Assembly (NCBI GenBank): GCA_024236175.1
Contig: JACKKY010000001.1
Coordinates: 1,550,001 to 1,614,000, forward strand
Reading direction: 5' to 3'
DNA: 64,000 bases
Origin: Novosphingobium sp.
GTDB lineage: Bacteria > Pseudomonadota > Alphaproteobacteria > Sphingomonadales > Sphingomonadaceae
This document shows positions 8,618 through 16,388 of this stretch, one piece after another. The notes below the pieces were generated by a model. It did not search any database, was not told where the DNA came from, and saw only the letters and a list, made by a program, of their open reading frames with translations. Position 1 is the stretch's first letter; every line of letters starts with the position of its first letter. The position numbers and the translations under genes are program-made.

Positions 8618-9423
8618 GTTGCCCGCAACACGCCGCCGTCGACCCTGATTACCGCGCCCGTGGTGAAATCGGAACGCGGGCTGGCGAGGAACGCCGCCGC
8701 GGCCGCGATTTCCTCGGCGCGGCCCAGGCGCGGCACGGGCTGCTGCACCCACTCGGTCGTGTAGCGACGTTCGCATTCGGCGAAGTCGCCCGTCCAGCCG
8801 TTCTGCTCCTTCACCGTCATGATCCAGCGTTCGGCCTGCGGCGTCAGGACCGTGCCCGGCGCGATCGCGTTGACCGTGACGCCGTGGGGGGCAAGCGTGC
8901 GCGACAGGTTGCTCGTGACGTGATCGGCTGCGCCCTTGGCGCTGCCATACTCGAGAAGCCTGCCGCTGAGCTGCTTGCCTCCCACCGAAGAGATATTGAT
9001 GACGCGCCCCCAGCTGCGCTCGATCATGCCCGGCGCGAGCACCTTCGCAAAGCGGATCAGCGAGACGACGTTGAGGTTGAAGCTCTCCAGCCAGTCGTTG
9101 GAGGAAACATCCATCCAGTCGGGATTGCCGCTGGTCACGACCCCGCCTGCCGAATTGACGAGGATGTCGATGCCCCCCATCGCCTCGAGCGCGGTCTGCG
9201 CGATCGCATCGGCATCGCTGTCCGTGGTGACCGAGCCCAGCGCGACGGCCGATTGCACGCCCTTTGCCGCAACTTCGGCGGCGACCGCCTCGGCGCGCGC
9301 GCGGTCGCGTCCATGAACGACGACCGACACCCCTTCGTCGGCCAGTTCCCTGGCAATTGCCGCGCCTATTCCCGAACTGCTTCCGGTTACCAGAGCCCGC
9401 TTGCCGCTGAGCTGAAGATCCAT
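8614..9423 (-). CDS. SDR family NAD(P)-dependent oxidoreductase
   Basis: A 269-residue classical short-chain dehydrogenase. The cofactor motif TGSSSGIG is at residues 13-20, NSAGG is the NNAG equivalent, and the catalytic Ser (INISSVGG) and YGSAK complete the active site. The C-terminal TGAVIRVDGG is characteristic. It likely reduces or oxidises a hydroxyl/keto group with NAD(P)(H). The start chosen is MDLQLSGK at 9423; a longer frame reaches 9687 but would overlap bufA1 and carries no SDR sequence. It converges with the phosphotransferase gene. Confidence 0.85.
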   Translation of the reverse strand: MDLQLSGKRALVTGSSSGIGAAIARELADEGVSVVVHGRDRARAEAVAAEVAAKGVQSAVALGSVTTDSDADAIAQTALEAMGGIDILVNSAGGVVTSGNPDWMDVSSNDWLESFNLNVVSLIRFAKVLAPGMIERSWGRVINISSVGGKQLSGRLLEYGSAKGAADHVTSNLSRTLAPHGVTVNAIAPGTVLTPQAERWIMTVKEQNGWTGDFAECERRYTTEWVQQPVPRLGRAEEIAAAAAFLASPRSDFTTGAVIRVDGGVLRAT

Positions 9424-9508
9424 GACATCCCCTCGATCGTTTTCGGCGATCACCATGCCGTTTCCGCGCTGCTTGTCGAGCCGGTGTGCGGAAAAATTCG
9501 CCCCGTCT

Positions 9509-9534
9509 GTAACCCGCTGCGAAGTCTCGGCGAA
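9509..9534 (+). promoter_or_regulatory. Putative SigF (ECF) promoter of the bufferin operon
   Basis: GTAACC at 9509-9514 and CGAA at 9531-9534 are separated by exactly 16 nt. This is identical to the consensus described for Caulobacter SigF promoters (GTAACC-N16-CGAA). It lies about 50 bp before the bufA1 ATG and heads the same operon that encodes a SigF-like factor and its NrsF-like anti-sigma. The match is read from the sequence; use by this sigma factor is inferred. Confidence 0.75.
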
Positions 9535-9583
9535 CTTGATTGGCGAGGCCCCGGTGCCTCCGAGTGAACAGCGAAAGGACCAG

Positions 9584-9886
9584 ATGATGAATTCATCGAC
9601 CACTCTGGCGGCTGCGGCGGCAACGCTTGCAGCGGCGGCGCTGGCGGCCTCCCCCGCATCCGCAGGGGAAGGCTCGGGCAACGCCAAGGAGAAATGCTAC
9701 GGCGTCGCGCTCAAGGGCCAGAACGACTGCAAGGCCGGTCCGGGCACGAGTTGCGCGGGAACGTCGACCGTCGACTATCAGGGCAATGCCTGGAAGCTGG
9801 TGAAGAAGGGCAGCTGCATCGCGATGGGCGGCACGCTCCAGCCCCATGCCGGCAACGCCGCGCCGAAGCCGACGGGCAATATGTGA
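9584..9886 (+). CDS. bufA1: Bufferin precursor BufA1 (DUF2282)
   Basis: A 100-residue secreted precursor peptide. An Ala-rich signal peptide ends at SPASA (residue ~27). The mature part has four Cys at 38, 49, 57 and 78 in the DUF2282 pattern EKCYGVALKGQNDC, then SCAG, then KKGSC. In bufferins, Cys are modified by a DUF692 enzyme (BufB) with a DUF2063 partner (BufC), and the periplasmic product binds copper. Both partners are encoded next. The ATG at 9584 follows GAAAGGAC; the in-frame extension to 9422 contains the promoter and was rejected. Confidence 0.88.
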   Translation: MMNSSTTLAAAAATLAAAALAASPASAGEGSGNAKEKCYGVALKGQNDCKAGPGTSCAGTSTVDYQGNAWKLVKKGSCIAMGGTLQPHAGNAAPKPTGNM

Positions 9887-9912
9887 TTCGCTAAGCGAAG
9901 AGCCTGGCCGGC

Positions 9913-10803
9913 GTGGCAATCCCTACCCTCCTGCCCCCCTCGACGGGGATCGGGCTGAAACCGCAGCATTACGAAGCTGCGCTTGCCCGCTCGCCGGCCG
10001 GCACTTCCTCCAGCCAGGTGCGAAGCAAGCTTCGCCCTGGCTGGGTCGAAGTGCATCCCCAGAATTACTTCTGTGCAGGCGGTCCGCCGCATCGCTGGCT
10101 GACGGCAGTGGCGGAAAGCTATCCGCTCAGTTTCCATTCGGTGGGCCTGTCACTGGGCTCGGCCACCGGCGTCGATCGCCGGGAGCTCGCGCAGCTTGTG
10201 GCGCTGTGCGAGCGGTATCGGCCCGCATCGGTGTCCGATCATCTGAGCTGGAGCGGATCGGCCGGCAACCGCTATCCCGACCTGCTTCCGGTGCCTTACA
10301 CCCGCGAATGTCTGGACCATTTCGCGGTTCAGGTCTCGGTCGTGCAGGAATGCCTTGGTCGGCCCATCCTGATCGAGAACCCTTCCCGCTATCTCGCCTT
10401 TCTTGGCGACGAGATGCGCGAAGCCGAATTCCTCCACGAGCTGTGCCGGACGACCGGCTGCGGCATCCTGCTCGACATCAACAATATCGAGGTCAGCGCG
10501 ACCAACCTGAAGCTGGATCCCTTCACCATGCTCGACGCGATCGATCCAGCGCTTGTCGGCGAGGTGCACCTGGCGGGGCATGCTGTCGAGGAGCATGAGG
10601 AGGGACCCTTGCTGATCGACGATCACGGTTCCCCTGTATCGGACCTCACCTGGCGCCTGTTCGAACGTTTCGTCGCCAGGGCCGGCCGCGTGCCGGTGCT
10701 GATCGAATGGGACACCGACGTGCCGGACTACGGGGTGCTGATCGGTGAGGCGGCCAAGGCCGACCGGATCATGTGTAGTGCGGAGCTTGGCCATGCGGCT
10801 TGA
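9913..10803 (+). CDS. bufB: BufB, DUF692 multinuclear non-haem iron oxidase (MNIO)
   Basis: A 296-residue TIM-barrel enzyme of the DUF692/MNIO family. Family hallmarks seen are GIGLKPQHY near the N-terminus, VHPQNYF, SDHLSW, LIENPSRY, LLDINNIEV, GEVHLAGH and LIEWDTDVP, which together supply the His, Asp, Glu and Asn ligands of the iron cluster. It should convert Cys residues of BufA1 to thiooxazole or related heterocycles in the cytoplasm. The start is GTG at 9913, 26 bp after bufA1. It overlaps bufC by 11 bp. Confidence 0.9.
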   Translation: MAIPTLLPPSTGIGLKPQHYEAALARSPAGTSSSQVRSKLRPGWVEVHPQNYFCAGGPPHRWLTAVAESYPLSFHSVGLSLGSATGVDRRELAQLVALCERYRPASVSDHLSWSGSAGNRYPDLLPVPYTRECLDHFAVQVSVVQECLGRPILIENPSRYLAFLGDEMREAEFLHELCRTTGCGILLDINNIEVSATNLKLDPFTMLDAIDPALVGEVHLAGHAVEEHEEGPLLIDDHGSPVSDLTWRLFERFVARAGRVPVLIEWDTDVPDYGVLIGEAAKADRIMCSAELGHAA

Positions 10804-11530
10804 AGCTCTGCAGCACGCGATGATGGCCGCCATTGACGACGGGCCTGACCATATTCCCGAGGGCGTCTTCGCGGGTGGTCGAAGGGCAGTGCTGCACGGC
10901 ATGGCCGTTCATGCCAACACGATCTCCCACGCCAGGCTTGTCGCCCTGGAAGACACATTTCCCCGCACGCGCCGGTTGCTGGGTGAGGAGGAGTTCAACC
11001 GCCTGTCGCGAGGCTTTGTCGAAACGGCCGCGGCGAGGGCGGAGCCCGTCGCATCCATCGGCAGGCAATTTCCTTTTTGCCCGGCTCTACGGCATGCAAG
11101 CAGGCCCGCCGCCGCTCTCGCGGAATTCGAATGGGCCTGGCTCGAAAGCTACCACGCGGCCGAAGCCGACGCTCTCGATCTCGGCGAGCTCGCAGGGGTC
11201 GGTGAGGTTCAGCTCCTGGCGCTGCGCCTGTCGCGCCATCCGGCTGCGCGCATGGTCGGGCCCGACGCGGCTCCGGCTATCGAGGGCGAAGTACCCAGTG
11301 TCGTTGCGGCGGCGATAGTCCTGCTGGCCAGGCCCGGCGCCGACGTACTGGTTGTTCCCGCGACGCCCGCAATGGGCGTGATCTTCGGCAGGCTGGAGGA
11401 GCCTCGCGAGGTCGGTGAACTGCTGAGCGGCCCCTGCGGAAGCGAATTCCGCGAACAGGACATGCTGCCGGCATTGATTGCGTTGATCGAGGCCGGCGCC
11501 CTTGTCCGCCTCGAACGGGATGGGGGCTAA
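10793..11530 (+). CDS. bufC: BufC, DUF2063 partner protein of the MNIO enzyme
   Basis: A 245-residue protein with the DUF2063 N-terminal domain: LQHAMMAAI, then GRRAVLHGMAVHANTISHARLVALEDTFP and RLLGEEEFNRL in that order. This domain acts as precursor-recognition partner of BufB. The C-terminal half is a less conserved alpha/beta domain. The ATG at 10793 lies inside the 3' end of bufB (11-bp overlap), indicating coupled translation. Without it, DUF692 enzymes generally do not process their peptides; that role is from family knowledge. Confidence 0.85.
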   Translation: MRLEALQHAMMAAIDDGPDHIPEGVFAGGRRAVLHGMAVHANTISHARLVALEDTFPRTRRLLGEEEFNRLSRGFVETAAARAEPVASIGRQFPFCPALRHASRPAAALAEFEWAWLESYHAAEADALDLGELAGVGEVQLLALRLSRHPAARMVGPDAAPAIEGEVPSVVAAAIVLLARPGADVLVVPATPAMGVIFGRLEEPREVGELLSGPCGSEFREQDMLPALIALIEAGALVRLERDGG

Positions 11531-11531
11531 C

Positions 11532-11981
11532 ATGCTCGCGCTCTATGATCGTGCGGTCGCCGCCATCTCGGCCCGCCTGCCCGAAGGGCTGATACTGCTG
11601 TTCTTGCGCATCGCCTTCGCCGGCGTCTTCTGGCGATCGGGCCGCACCAAGGTGGAGGAAGGGAGCTTATTCTCCATAAGCGACACGACCTATTTCCTGT
11701 TCGCCGAGGAATATTCGTCGGTCCCGCTGCCGTCGGATCTCGCTGCGGTCCTGGCGACCGTCTCCGAGCACCTGTTCCCGGTGCTGCTTGTGCTGGGGCT
11801 GTTCACCCGGCTGTCGGCGCTTGCACTGCTTGGGATGACGATGGTCATCCAGGTCTTCGTCTATCCCGAAGCCTGGTGGCAGGTGCACGCGCTGTGGGTC
11901 GCCATGGCGCTGGCGCTGATCGTGCGGGGCGGAGGCATGTTTGCGCTCGATCGCCTGCTGGTGGAAAAGACCCGCGCATGA
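11532..11981 (+). CDS. DoxX family membrane protein
   Basis: A 149-residue integral membrane protein with about four hydrophobic segments and the DoxX signature region GLILLFLRIAFAGVFWRSG near the N-terminus. DoxX proteins regularly accompany bufferin operons; their precise role (redox or quinone-linked) is unsettled. The ATG at 11532 lies just after the bufC stop, with GGGGG upstream; an in-frame ATG at 11520 is the alternative. Its stop overlaps the sigma-factor ATG (ATGA). Confidence 0.82.
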   Translation: MLALYDRAVAAISARLPEGLILLFLRIAFAGVFWRSGRTKVEEGSLFSISDTTYFLFAEEYSSVPLPSDLAAVLATVSEHLFPVLLVLGLFTRLSALALLGMTMVIQVFVYPEAWWQVHALWVAMALALIVRGGGMFALDRLLVEKTRA

Positions 11982-12502
11982 AAACGGAAGAGGCCACCCT
12001 GGCCCGGCTGGCGGCCATGGCGCAGCGCGGCGACCGGCAGGCCTATCGCGTGCTGCTCGGCGAGTGCCAGAGCTGGCTGAAGGGCTACTTCCGCCGCCGT
12101 ATCGCGCCTCACCACCTCGACGATCTGGTGCAGGAAACGCTGCTTTCGCTCCACCGCAAGCTCGGCAGTTACGATCCGGCCCGACCGTTCCTGCCGTGGC
12201 TGGCGGCGATCTCCCGCTATCGCTGGGTCGATCACATGCGCCGGCTCTACAGGGACGATGGCGAGGCCATCGAAGGCGACGTTCCCGCCGATCCGGAAGA
12301 GCCGGCAATCGCCGCGCGCCTCAGCCTCGAGCGGCTTTTCACATACCTGCCCCAGGCCCAGGCCCGGGTTATCGAGCTGGTCAAGGTCGAAGGCCTGTCC
12401 ATCCGTGAGGCCTCTCGGGCCAGCGGACAAAGCGAATCGCTGGTCAAGGTCAACATTCATCGCGGCCTCAAGAAGCTTGCCGCCATGATCGAGAAAGAAT
12501 GA
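11978..12502 (+). CDS. sigF: ECF sigma factor, SigF-like
   Basis: A 174-residue sigma-70-family ECF factor. Region 2 includes HHLDDLVQETLLSLHRK and SRYRWVDHMRR; region 4 includes LPQAQARVIELVKVEGLSIREAS followed by the HTH around SESLVKVNIHRGLK. It is coupled to doxX upstream and to the anti-sigma gene downstream (both ATGA overlaps). By analogy with Caulobacter SigF it should transcribe the bufferin operon under heavy-metal stress, and the operon's own promoter carries the SigF consensus, implying positive autoregulation. Confidence 0.85.
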   Translation: MKTEEATLARLAAMAQRGDRQAYRVLLGECQSWLKGYFRRRIAPHHLDDLVQETLLSLHRKLGSYDPARPFLPWLAAISRYRWVDHMRRLYRDDGEAIEGDVPADPEEPAIAARLSLERLFTYLPQAQARVIELVKVEGLSIREASRASGQSESLVKVNIHRGLKKLAAMIEKE

Positions 12503-13152
12503 ATGCAATGCGTACCGATACGGAAAACCTGATCTCGGGCCTCGTCGACGAGCTGCAGCCGGTTCGTCCGCTGCGCTTCCGGCGCGGGCTTGGTTTGGCG
12601 GTCGCCGCGATGGCGCTGGCCGTCGTGCTGGTTGTCACGCTGGGCGGGATCAGGCCGGATCTCGCCGCGGGCAGGCCCGACCCCATGTTCCTGGTCGCCA
12701 GCGGCCTGTTCCTGCTGCTCGGCCTTGCCGCCGCGGTGACGGTGGTGGTGATGGGCAGCCCGCGCGTCGGCAATGCGCATGACGGCTGGCGCTGGGCGGC
12801 GGCGATGGCGGGCCTGCTGCCGCTTGCTGCGATGCTGCTTGCGCTCGGCGATTTTCACGCCGCCTGGATTGCGAGCGAGCCGGCGCATGGCGCCTATTGC
12901 GCCGCCTATTCGATCGGGCTCGGCCTGCTGACGGGCGCGGTGCTCGTGCTGTGGCTGCGCCGTGGCGCGCCGACTTCGCCCGGCCGTGCCGGCTTGCTGA
13001 CCGGGGTCGCGGCGGGTTGCGCTGGAGTGTTCGCCTTTTCCTTCGCCTGTCCGTTTGATTCGATCATGCATATCGGCCTGTGGCACGCCCTTGCGGTTGT
13101 CGTGAGCGCGCTTGCCGGCTGGCTGGTCGTTCCGCGGCTCGTGCGCTGGTGA
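12499..13152 (+). CDS. nrsF: NrsF-like membrane anti-sigma factor (DUF1109)
   Basis: A 217-residue inner-membrane protein with about six hydrophobic segments after a ~30-residue cytoplasmic N-terminus. Two Cys, C134 and C184, lie 50 residues apart, the same spacing as the functionally important Cys pair (C131/C181) recalled for Caulobacter NrsF. The second sits in FACPFDSIMH, a DUF1109 hallmark. It should hold SigF inactive until metal stress perturbs the Cys pair. Its ATG overlaps the sigF stop; it closes the operon. Confidence 0.85.
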   Translation: MNAMRTDTENLISGLVDELQPVRPLRFRRGLGLAVAAMALAVVLVVTLGGIRPDLAAGRPDPMFLVASGLFLLLGLAAAVTVVVMGSPRVGNAHDGWRWAAAMAGLLPLAAMLLALGDFHAAWIASEPAHGAYCAAYSIGLGLLTGAVLVLWLRRGAPTSPGRAGLLTGVAAGCAGVFAFSFACPFDSIMHIGLWHALAVVVSALAGWLVVPRLVRW

Positions 13153-13229
13153 CGGCGATGCCTGCTTGAACCGGATCGCTGCCTACCCCTATGTGGAACC
13201 GAATCCGGCATCCACTGGGAGGGCGCATC

Positions 13230-13628
13230 GTGAGCACCGAAGAAAACAAGAAGATGGCGATCGAGCTGCTGCAAGCGTCGGCGATCCACGACGGCAAGCG
13301 GTTCGACGAATTGCTCCATCCCGACGCCACCTACTGGGTGATCGGCAAGCCGCACCTCTTCGCCTATGGCGGCGAACAGACCCGCGAGCAGATCGTCGCC
13401 TACATGTCGACGCCCAGCATCTTCGTCGGCGGGGTGCAGACCACTTTCGGCGACATCACCGCCGAGGACGACCGCGTCGCGCTCGAAGCCGAAACCAAGG
13501 GCACCCTGCCCGACGGGCGGGTCTACACGAACGTCTACCACTACCTGATGAAGTTCAAGGACGGGAAGATCATCCGCGTGAAGGAATATCTCGACACGCA
13601 ATCGGCGGCGGAGTTCTTCTCGAAATAA
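13230..13628 (+). CDS. SnoaL/NTF2-like protein
   Basis: A 132-residue single-domain NTF2-fold protein: helical ENKKMAIELLQA start, YWVIGKP strand, then a cone-forming beta-sheet ending in KDGKIIRVKEYLDT. Members are small isomerases, lyases or orphan pocket proteins; no catalytic pair is certain here. I prefer the GTG at 13230, preceded by GGGAGG; an ATG at 13191 would add 13 non-conserved residues. It is followed by a REP doublet that separates it from the convergent MaoC gene. Confidence 0.7.
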   Translation: MSTEENKKMAIELLQASAIHDGKRFDELLHPDATYWVIGKPHLFAYGGEQTREQIVAYMSTPSIFVGGVQTTFGDITAEDDRVALEAETKGTLPDGRVYTNVYHYLMKFKDGKIIRVKEYLDTQSAAEFFSK

Positions 13629-13672
13629 ACCCGGGAGCCGCTTTCCCGCTGCTGTTCCGTTTCCTTTGAAAC

Positions 13673-13733
13673 GTCATGCCAGCGCAGGCTGGCATCTCAA
13701 GCGGCCTGAGACCCCAGCCTTCGCTGGGGTGAC
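13673..13733. repeat. REP doublet: two inverted 27-bp hairpin units
   Basis: Two 27-bp units face each other around a 7-bp spacer (13700-13706). Each begins GTCA and ends TCTCA in its own orientation and folds on a CCAGC/GCTGG stem. The outer stem pairs differ between units (TG/CA in one, CC/GG in the other) but stay complementary, so the structure is conserved. It lies between two convergent genes and may also act as a bidirectional terminator. Similar palindromes are common in sphingomonad intergenic regions (recollection, not searched). Confidence 0.75.
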
Positions 13734-13759
13734 GAGCTTCTATCTGAAGGCGAAAAACT

Positions 13760-14212
13760 CTAGCCCGGCTTCTTCTTCAGCATCACCGTGCGCGTGCACG
13801 AAAGGGTGGTTTCGCCGCGCTGGTTGGTCAGCTCGTGCCTGAAGGTGACGATGCCGACTTCGGGGCGCGATTTCGATTCGCGCATTTCCACCACTTCGCT
13901 CGAACAGGTCAGCGTGTCGCCGATGAAGGTCGGCTTGGGCGTCACCACCTTGTCGAAGCCGAGATTGGCGATCAGCGTGCCTACTGTGGTGTCGGCGATG
14001 GACAGGCCCACGGCGAGCGAGAAGGTGAAAGTGGAATTCACCAGGATCTGGCCGAATTCGGACTGCTTGGCCGTTTCCGCGTCGAGGTGAAGCGGTTGCA
14101 TGTTGTGGGTCATCGCGGTGAAGAGCAGGTTGTCCGTCTCCGTCACCGTCCGGCTCGGCTGGTGGGTGATTTTGTCGCCCACATTCCATTCGTCGTAGAA
14201 GCGTCCGGGCAT
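13760..14212 (-). CDS. MaoC family dehydratase
   Basis: A 150-residue hot-dog-fold protein. It begins RFYDEWNVGDKI like mesaconyl-CoA/enoyl-CoA hydratase-type MaoC proteins. The hydratase region is HNMQPLHLDAETAK followed by FGQILVNSTFT; the usual catalytic Asp-x-x-x-x-His pattern is partly altered (N and H within THNMQPLH). It likely hydrates an enoyl-CoA. It lies 218 bp downstream of mccA on the same strand, consistent with branched-chain or terpenoid acyl-CoA breakdown. Confidence 0.75.
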   Translation of the reverse strand: MPGRFYDEWNVGDKITHQPSRTVTETDNLLFTAMTHNMQPLHLDAETAKQSEFGQILVNSTFTFSLAVGLSIADTTVGTLIANLGFDKVVTPKPTFIGDTLTCSSEVVEMRESKSRPEVGIVTFRHELTNQRGETTLSCTRTVMLKKKPG

Positions 14213-14254
14213 TGGCTGTTCTATCCCTTTTCCCTGTTGGACAAAGTTGACAAA

Positions 14255-14333
14255 GGTGACACCCTGTCACCCGCCAGTTTTCTGTTCAAATGCATGAATT
14301 CATTCGTGAACTTCGTACAGCTGCCGGGTGACA
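14255..14333. repeat. GGTGACA palindrome and inverted partner upstream of the MaoC gene
   Basis: GGTGACA-CCC-TGTCACC at 14255-14271 is a perfect 7-bp dyad. TGTCACCCG (14265-14273) recurs as its exact reverse complement at 14325-14333. The stretch sits in the 218-bp gap between mccA and the MaoC gene. It could be a repeat element, an operator or part of an RNA structure; the sequence alone does not decide. Confidence 0.45.
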
Positions 14334-14430
14334 CCTTTCCGAGAGAATTTCGGTCGGGCGGACCCGGCTGGCGGGTATCGATATGGCCCGCAGCGACCTT
14401 GGCATGCCGGGATCGAGTAGGAAAGCGGCC

Positions 14431-16278
14431 CTATTCCGCTTCCTCTTCCTCGATCCGCGCCAGCAGCGCCTCGACCTGAACCTGTGCTCCGGCTGTCGCA
14501 TTGAGCTCGGCCACCACCCCGTCGAAGGGCGCGGTGAGCGTGTGCTCCATCTTCATCGCTTCGAGCGTCAGCAGCTTCTGGCCCATGGTCACCGCGTCGC
14601 CCTTGGCGACTTCAACCGCGATCACCTTGCCCGGCATGGGCGCGAGGATCGCGCCGGTCGAGGCGACGCCGGCGTGCGAACCGTCCTTGCGGAACGGCGT
14701 CAGCAGCCAGGCTTGCCCGCGTTCGGTGACGAGCGCCGTAGCCGCCGGTACGCGTGCTCCCTGGCCCACCAACTCCACTTCGATCGGATCGCCATCGAGC
14801 AGGAAATGCCCCCTGAGCACCGGGGGAGCGTTGAGCCGGAAACCCGGCACGCCGCTGGCCGGCACGAGCCGCATCGCTCCGTCTTCCAGGATATCCATGG
14901 AAGGCGATGGCGCTTCGGCCATGGCGTCGCCGTCGCGGCCGATCAGTCCCGTGTCGACATCGCCCGAGGCGAAGTCGGGATGTTCCAGCGCCCTCACCAG
15001 GAACGACGCGTTGGTCCTGACCGGCCAGACTGCCGAGTCCGCCAACATTTCACCGAGGCGTTCGATGGCCTGCTCGCGGCTGCCGCCATGGGCGATCACC
15101 TTGGCGATCATCGGATCGTAGAAGGGCGAGACTTCGGCACCCTGATAGACGCCGGTGTCGATCCGCCCGCCGTGGGCCTTGCCGAATTGCAGCAGTTCCA
15201 GCGTGCCGATGGACGGCAGGAATCCCTTGGCCGGGTCCTCGGCATAAAGCCGGGCTTCCATCGCCCAGCCGTTGATCGACAGGTCATCCTGCTTGACCGG
15301 GATCGGCTCGCCCGACGCCACGCGCAGCTGCCATTCGACCAGATCGACGCCGGTGATTTCTTCGGTCACCGGATGTTCGACCTGCAGGCGTGTGTTCATT
15401 TCCATGAACCAGATGCGGTCGGCGCGCAGGCCTTCCGACGCGTCGGCGATGAACTCGATCGTGCCGGCGCCGACATAGTCGACTGCCTGGGCAGCGCGCA
15501 CTGCCGAGGCGCACAGCTCGGCGCGGGTCGCCTCGTCCATGCCGGGGGCGGGCGCTTCCTCGATCACCTTCTGGTGGCGGCGCTGCAGCGAGCAGTCGCG
15601 TTCGAACAGGTGGACGACATTGCCGTGCCTGTCGCCGAACACCTGCACCTCGATATGGCGCGGGCGCTGGATGAACTTTTCGATCAGCACGTGGTCGTTG
15701 CCGAAGCTGGACGCCGCTTCGCGCTGGCAAGACTTGAGCGCATCGGCGAAGTCCTTCGGATCCTCGACCAGCCGCATGCCCTTGCCGCCGCCGCCCGCGA
15801 CCGCCTTGATCAGGACGGGATAGCCGATCGCCTCGGCTTCCCTGGCGAGGAATTTCGGCTCCTGATTCTCGCCCATGTAGCCGGGCGTGACCGGCACGCC
15901 GGCCTCGGCCATCAGCTTCTTGGCCGCGTCCTTCAGGCCCATGGCGGTGATAGAGGAGGGGTTCGGCCCGACCCAGACCAGCCCGGCATCCATCACCGCC
16001 TGCGCGAACTCGGCATTCTCGGAGAGGAAGCCGTAGCCGGGATGGATCGCCTCCGCCCCGGCCTGCTTCGCCGCGGCAATGATCTTCTCGCCGACAAGGT
16101 AGCTTTCGACCGCGGGCGAAGGCCCGATATGCACGGCCTCGTCCGCTTGCCGGACGTGCAGCGCATTGGCGTCGGCGTCGGAATAGACCGCGACGGTGCG
16201 GATACCCATCCGCCGCGCGGTGCGGATGATGCGGCAGGCGATCTCGCCGCGATTGGCGATGAGGAGGGATTTGATCAT
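14431..16278 (-). CDS. mccA: Methylcrotonyl-CoA carboxylase biotin-containing subunit alpha
   Basis: A 615-residue biotin carboxylase/biotin carrier fusion. The N-terminus IKSLLIANRGEIACRI, ATP-grasp glycine loop GGGGKGM and EMNTRLQVEHPVTEE mark the carboxylase. The C-terminal biotinyl domain has EAMKMEH with biotinylated Lys576. With mccB it carboxylates 3-methylcrotonyl-CoA in leucine/isovalerate catabolism; geranyl-CoA carboxylase is a close alternative. The ATG at 16278 is set by the conserved IANRGEI start. In-frame sequence beyond it is the adjacent inverted repeat, which also supplies its SD (TGGAG). Confidence 0.85.
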   Translation of the reverse strand: MIKSLLIANRGEIACRIIRTARRMGIRTVAVYSDADANALHVRQADEAVHIGPSPAVESYLVGEKIIAAAKQAGAEAIHPGYGFLSENAEFAQAVMDAGLVWVGPNPSSITAMGLKDAAKKLMAEAGVPVTPGYMGENQEPKFLAREAEAIGYPVLIKAVAGGGGKGMRLVEDPKDFADALKSCQREAASSFGNDHVLIEKFIQRPRHIEVQVFGDRHGNVVHLFERDCSLQRRHQKVIEEAPAPGMDEATRAELCASAVRAAQAVDYVGAGTIEFIADASEGLRADRIWFMEMNTRLQVEHPVTEEITGVDLVEWQLRVASGEPIPVKQDDLSINGWAMEARLYAEDPAKGFLPSIGTLELLQFGKAHGGRIDTGVYQGAEVSPFYDPMIAKVIAHGGSREQAIERLGEMLADSAVWPVRTNASFLVRALEHPDFASGDVDTGLIGRDGDAMAEAPSPSMDILEDGAMRLVPASGVPGFRLNAPPVLRGHFLLDGDPIEVELVGQGARVPAATALVTERGQAWLLTPFRKDGSHAGVASTGAILAPMPGKVIAVEVAKGDAVTMGQKLLTLEAMKMEHTLTAPFDGVVAELNATAGAQVQVEALLARIEEEEAE

Positions 16279-16281
16279 AAG

Positions 16282-16341
16282 GGGCTCCAGTTCCTCCCCG
16301 CAACGGGGAGGGGGACCATGCGAAGCATGGTGGAGGGGCAC
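16282..16341 (-). repeat. Left 60-bp inverted repeat of the DUF559 element
   Basis: Read on the minus strand, it contains a 7-bp stem ACCATGC/GCATGGT with a TTC loop and an 8-bp stem CCTCCCCG/CGGGGAGG with a TTG loop. The right copy has the same two stems, and two base pairs of the first stem have changed on both sides. The mccA SD lies within this repeat. Confidence 0.85.
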
Positions 16342-16388
16342 GAAGAGTGATCACCGGACCTTGAGAAACGGTCAAACGCGCCCGCCGG

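Noticed and set aside
14383..16350. A 655-codon plus-strand open frame opposite mccA
   Set aside because: Antisense shadow of a clearly conserved biotin carboxylase; no recognisable motif.
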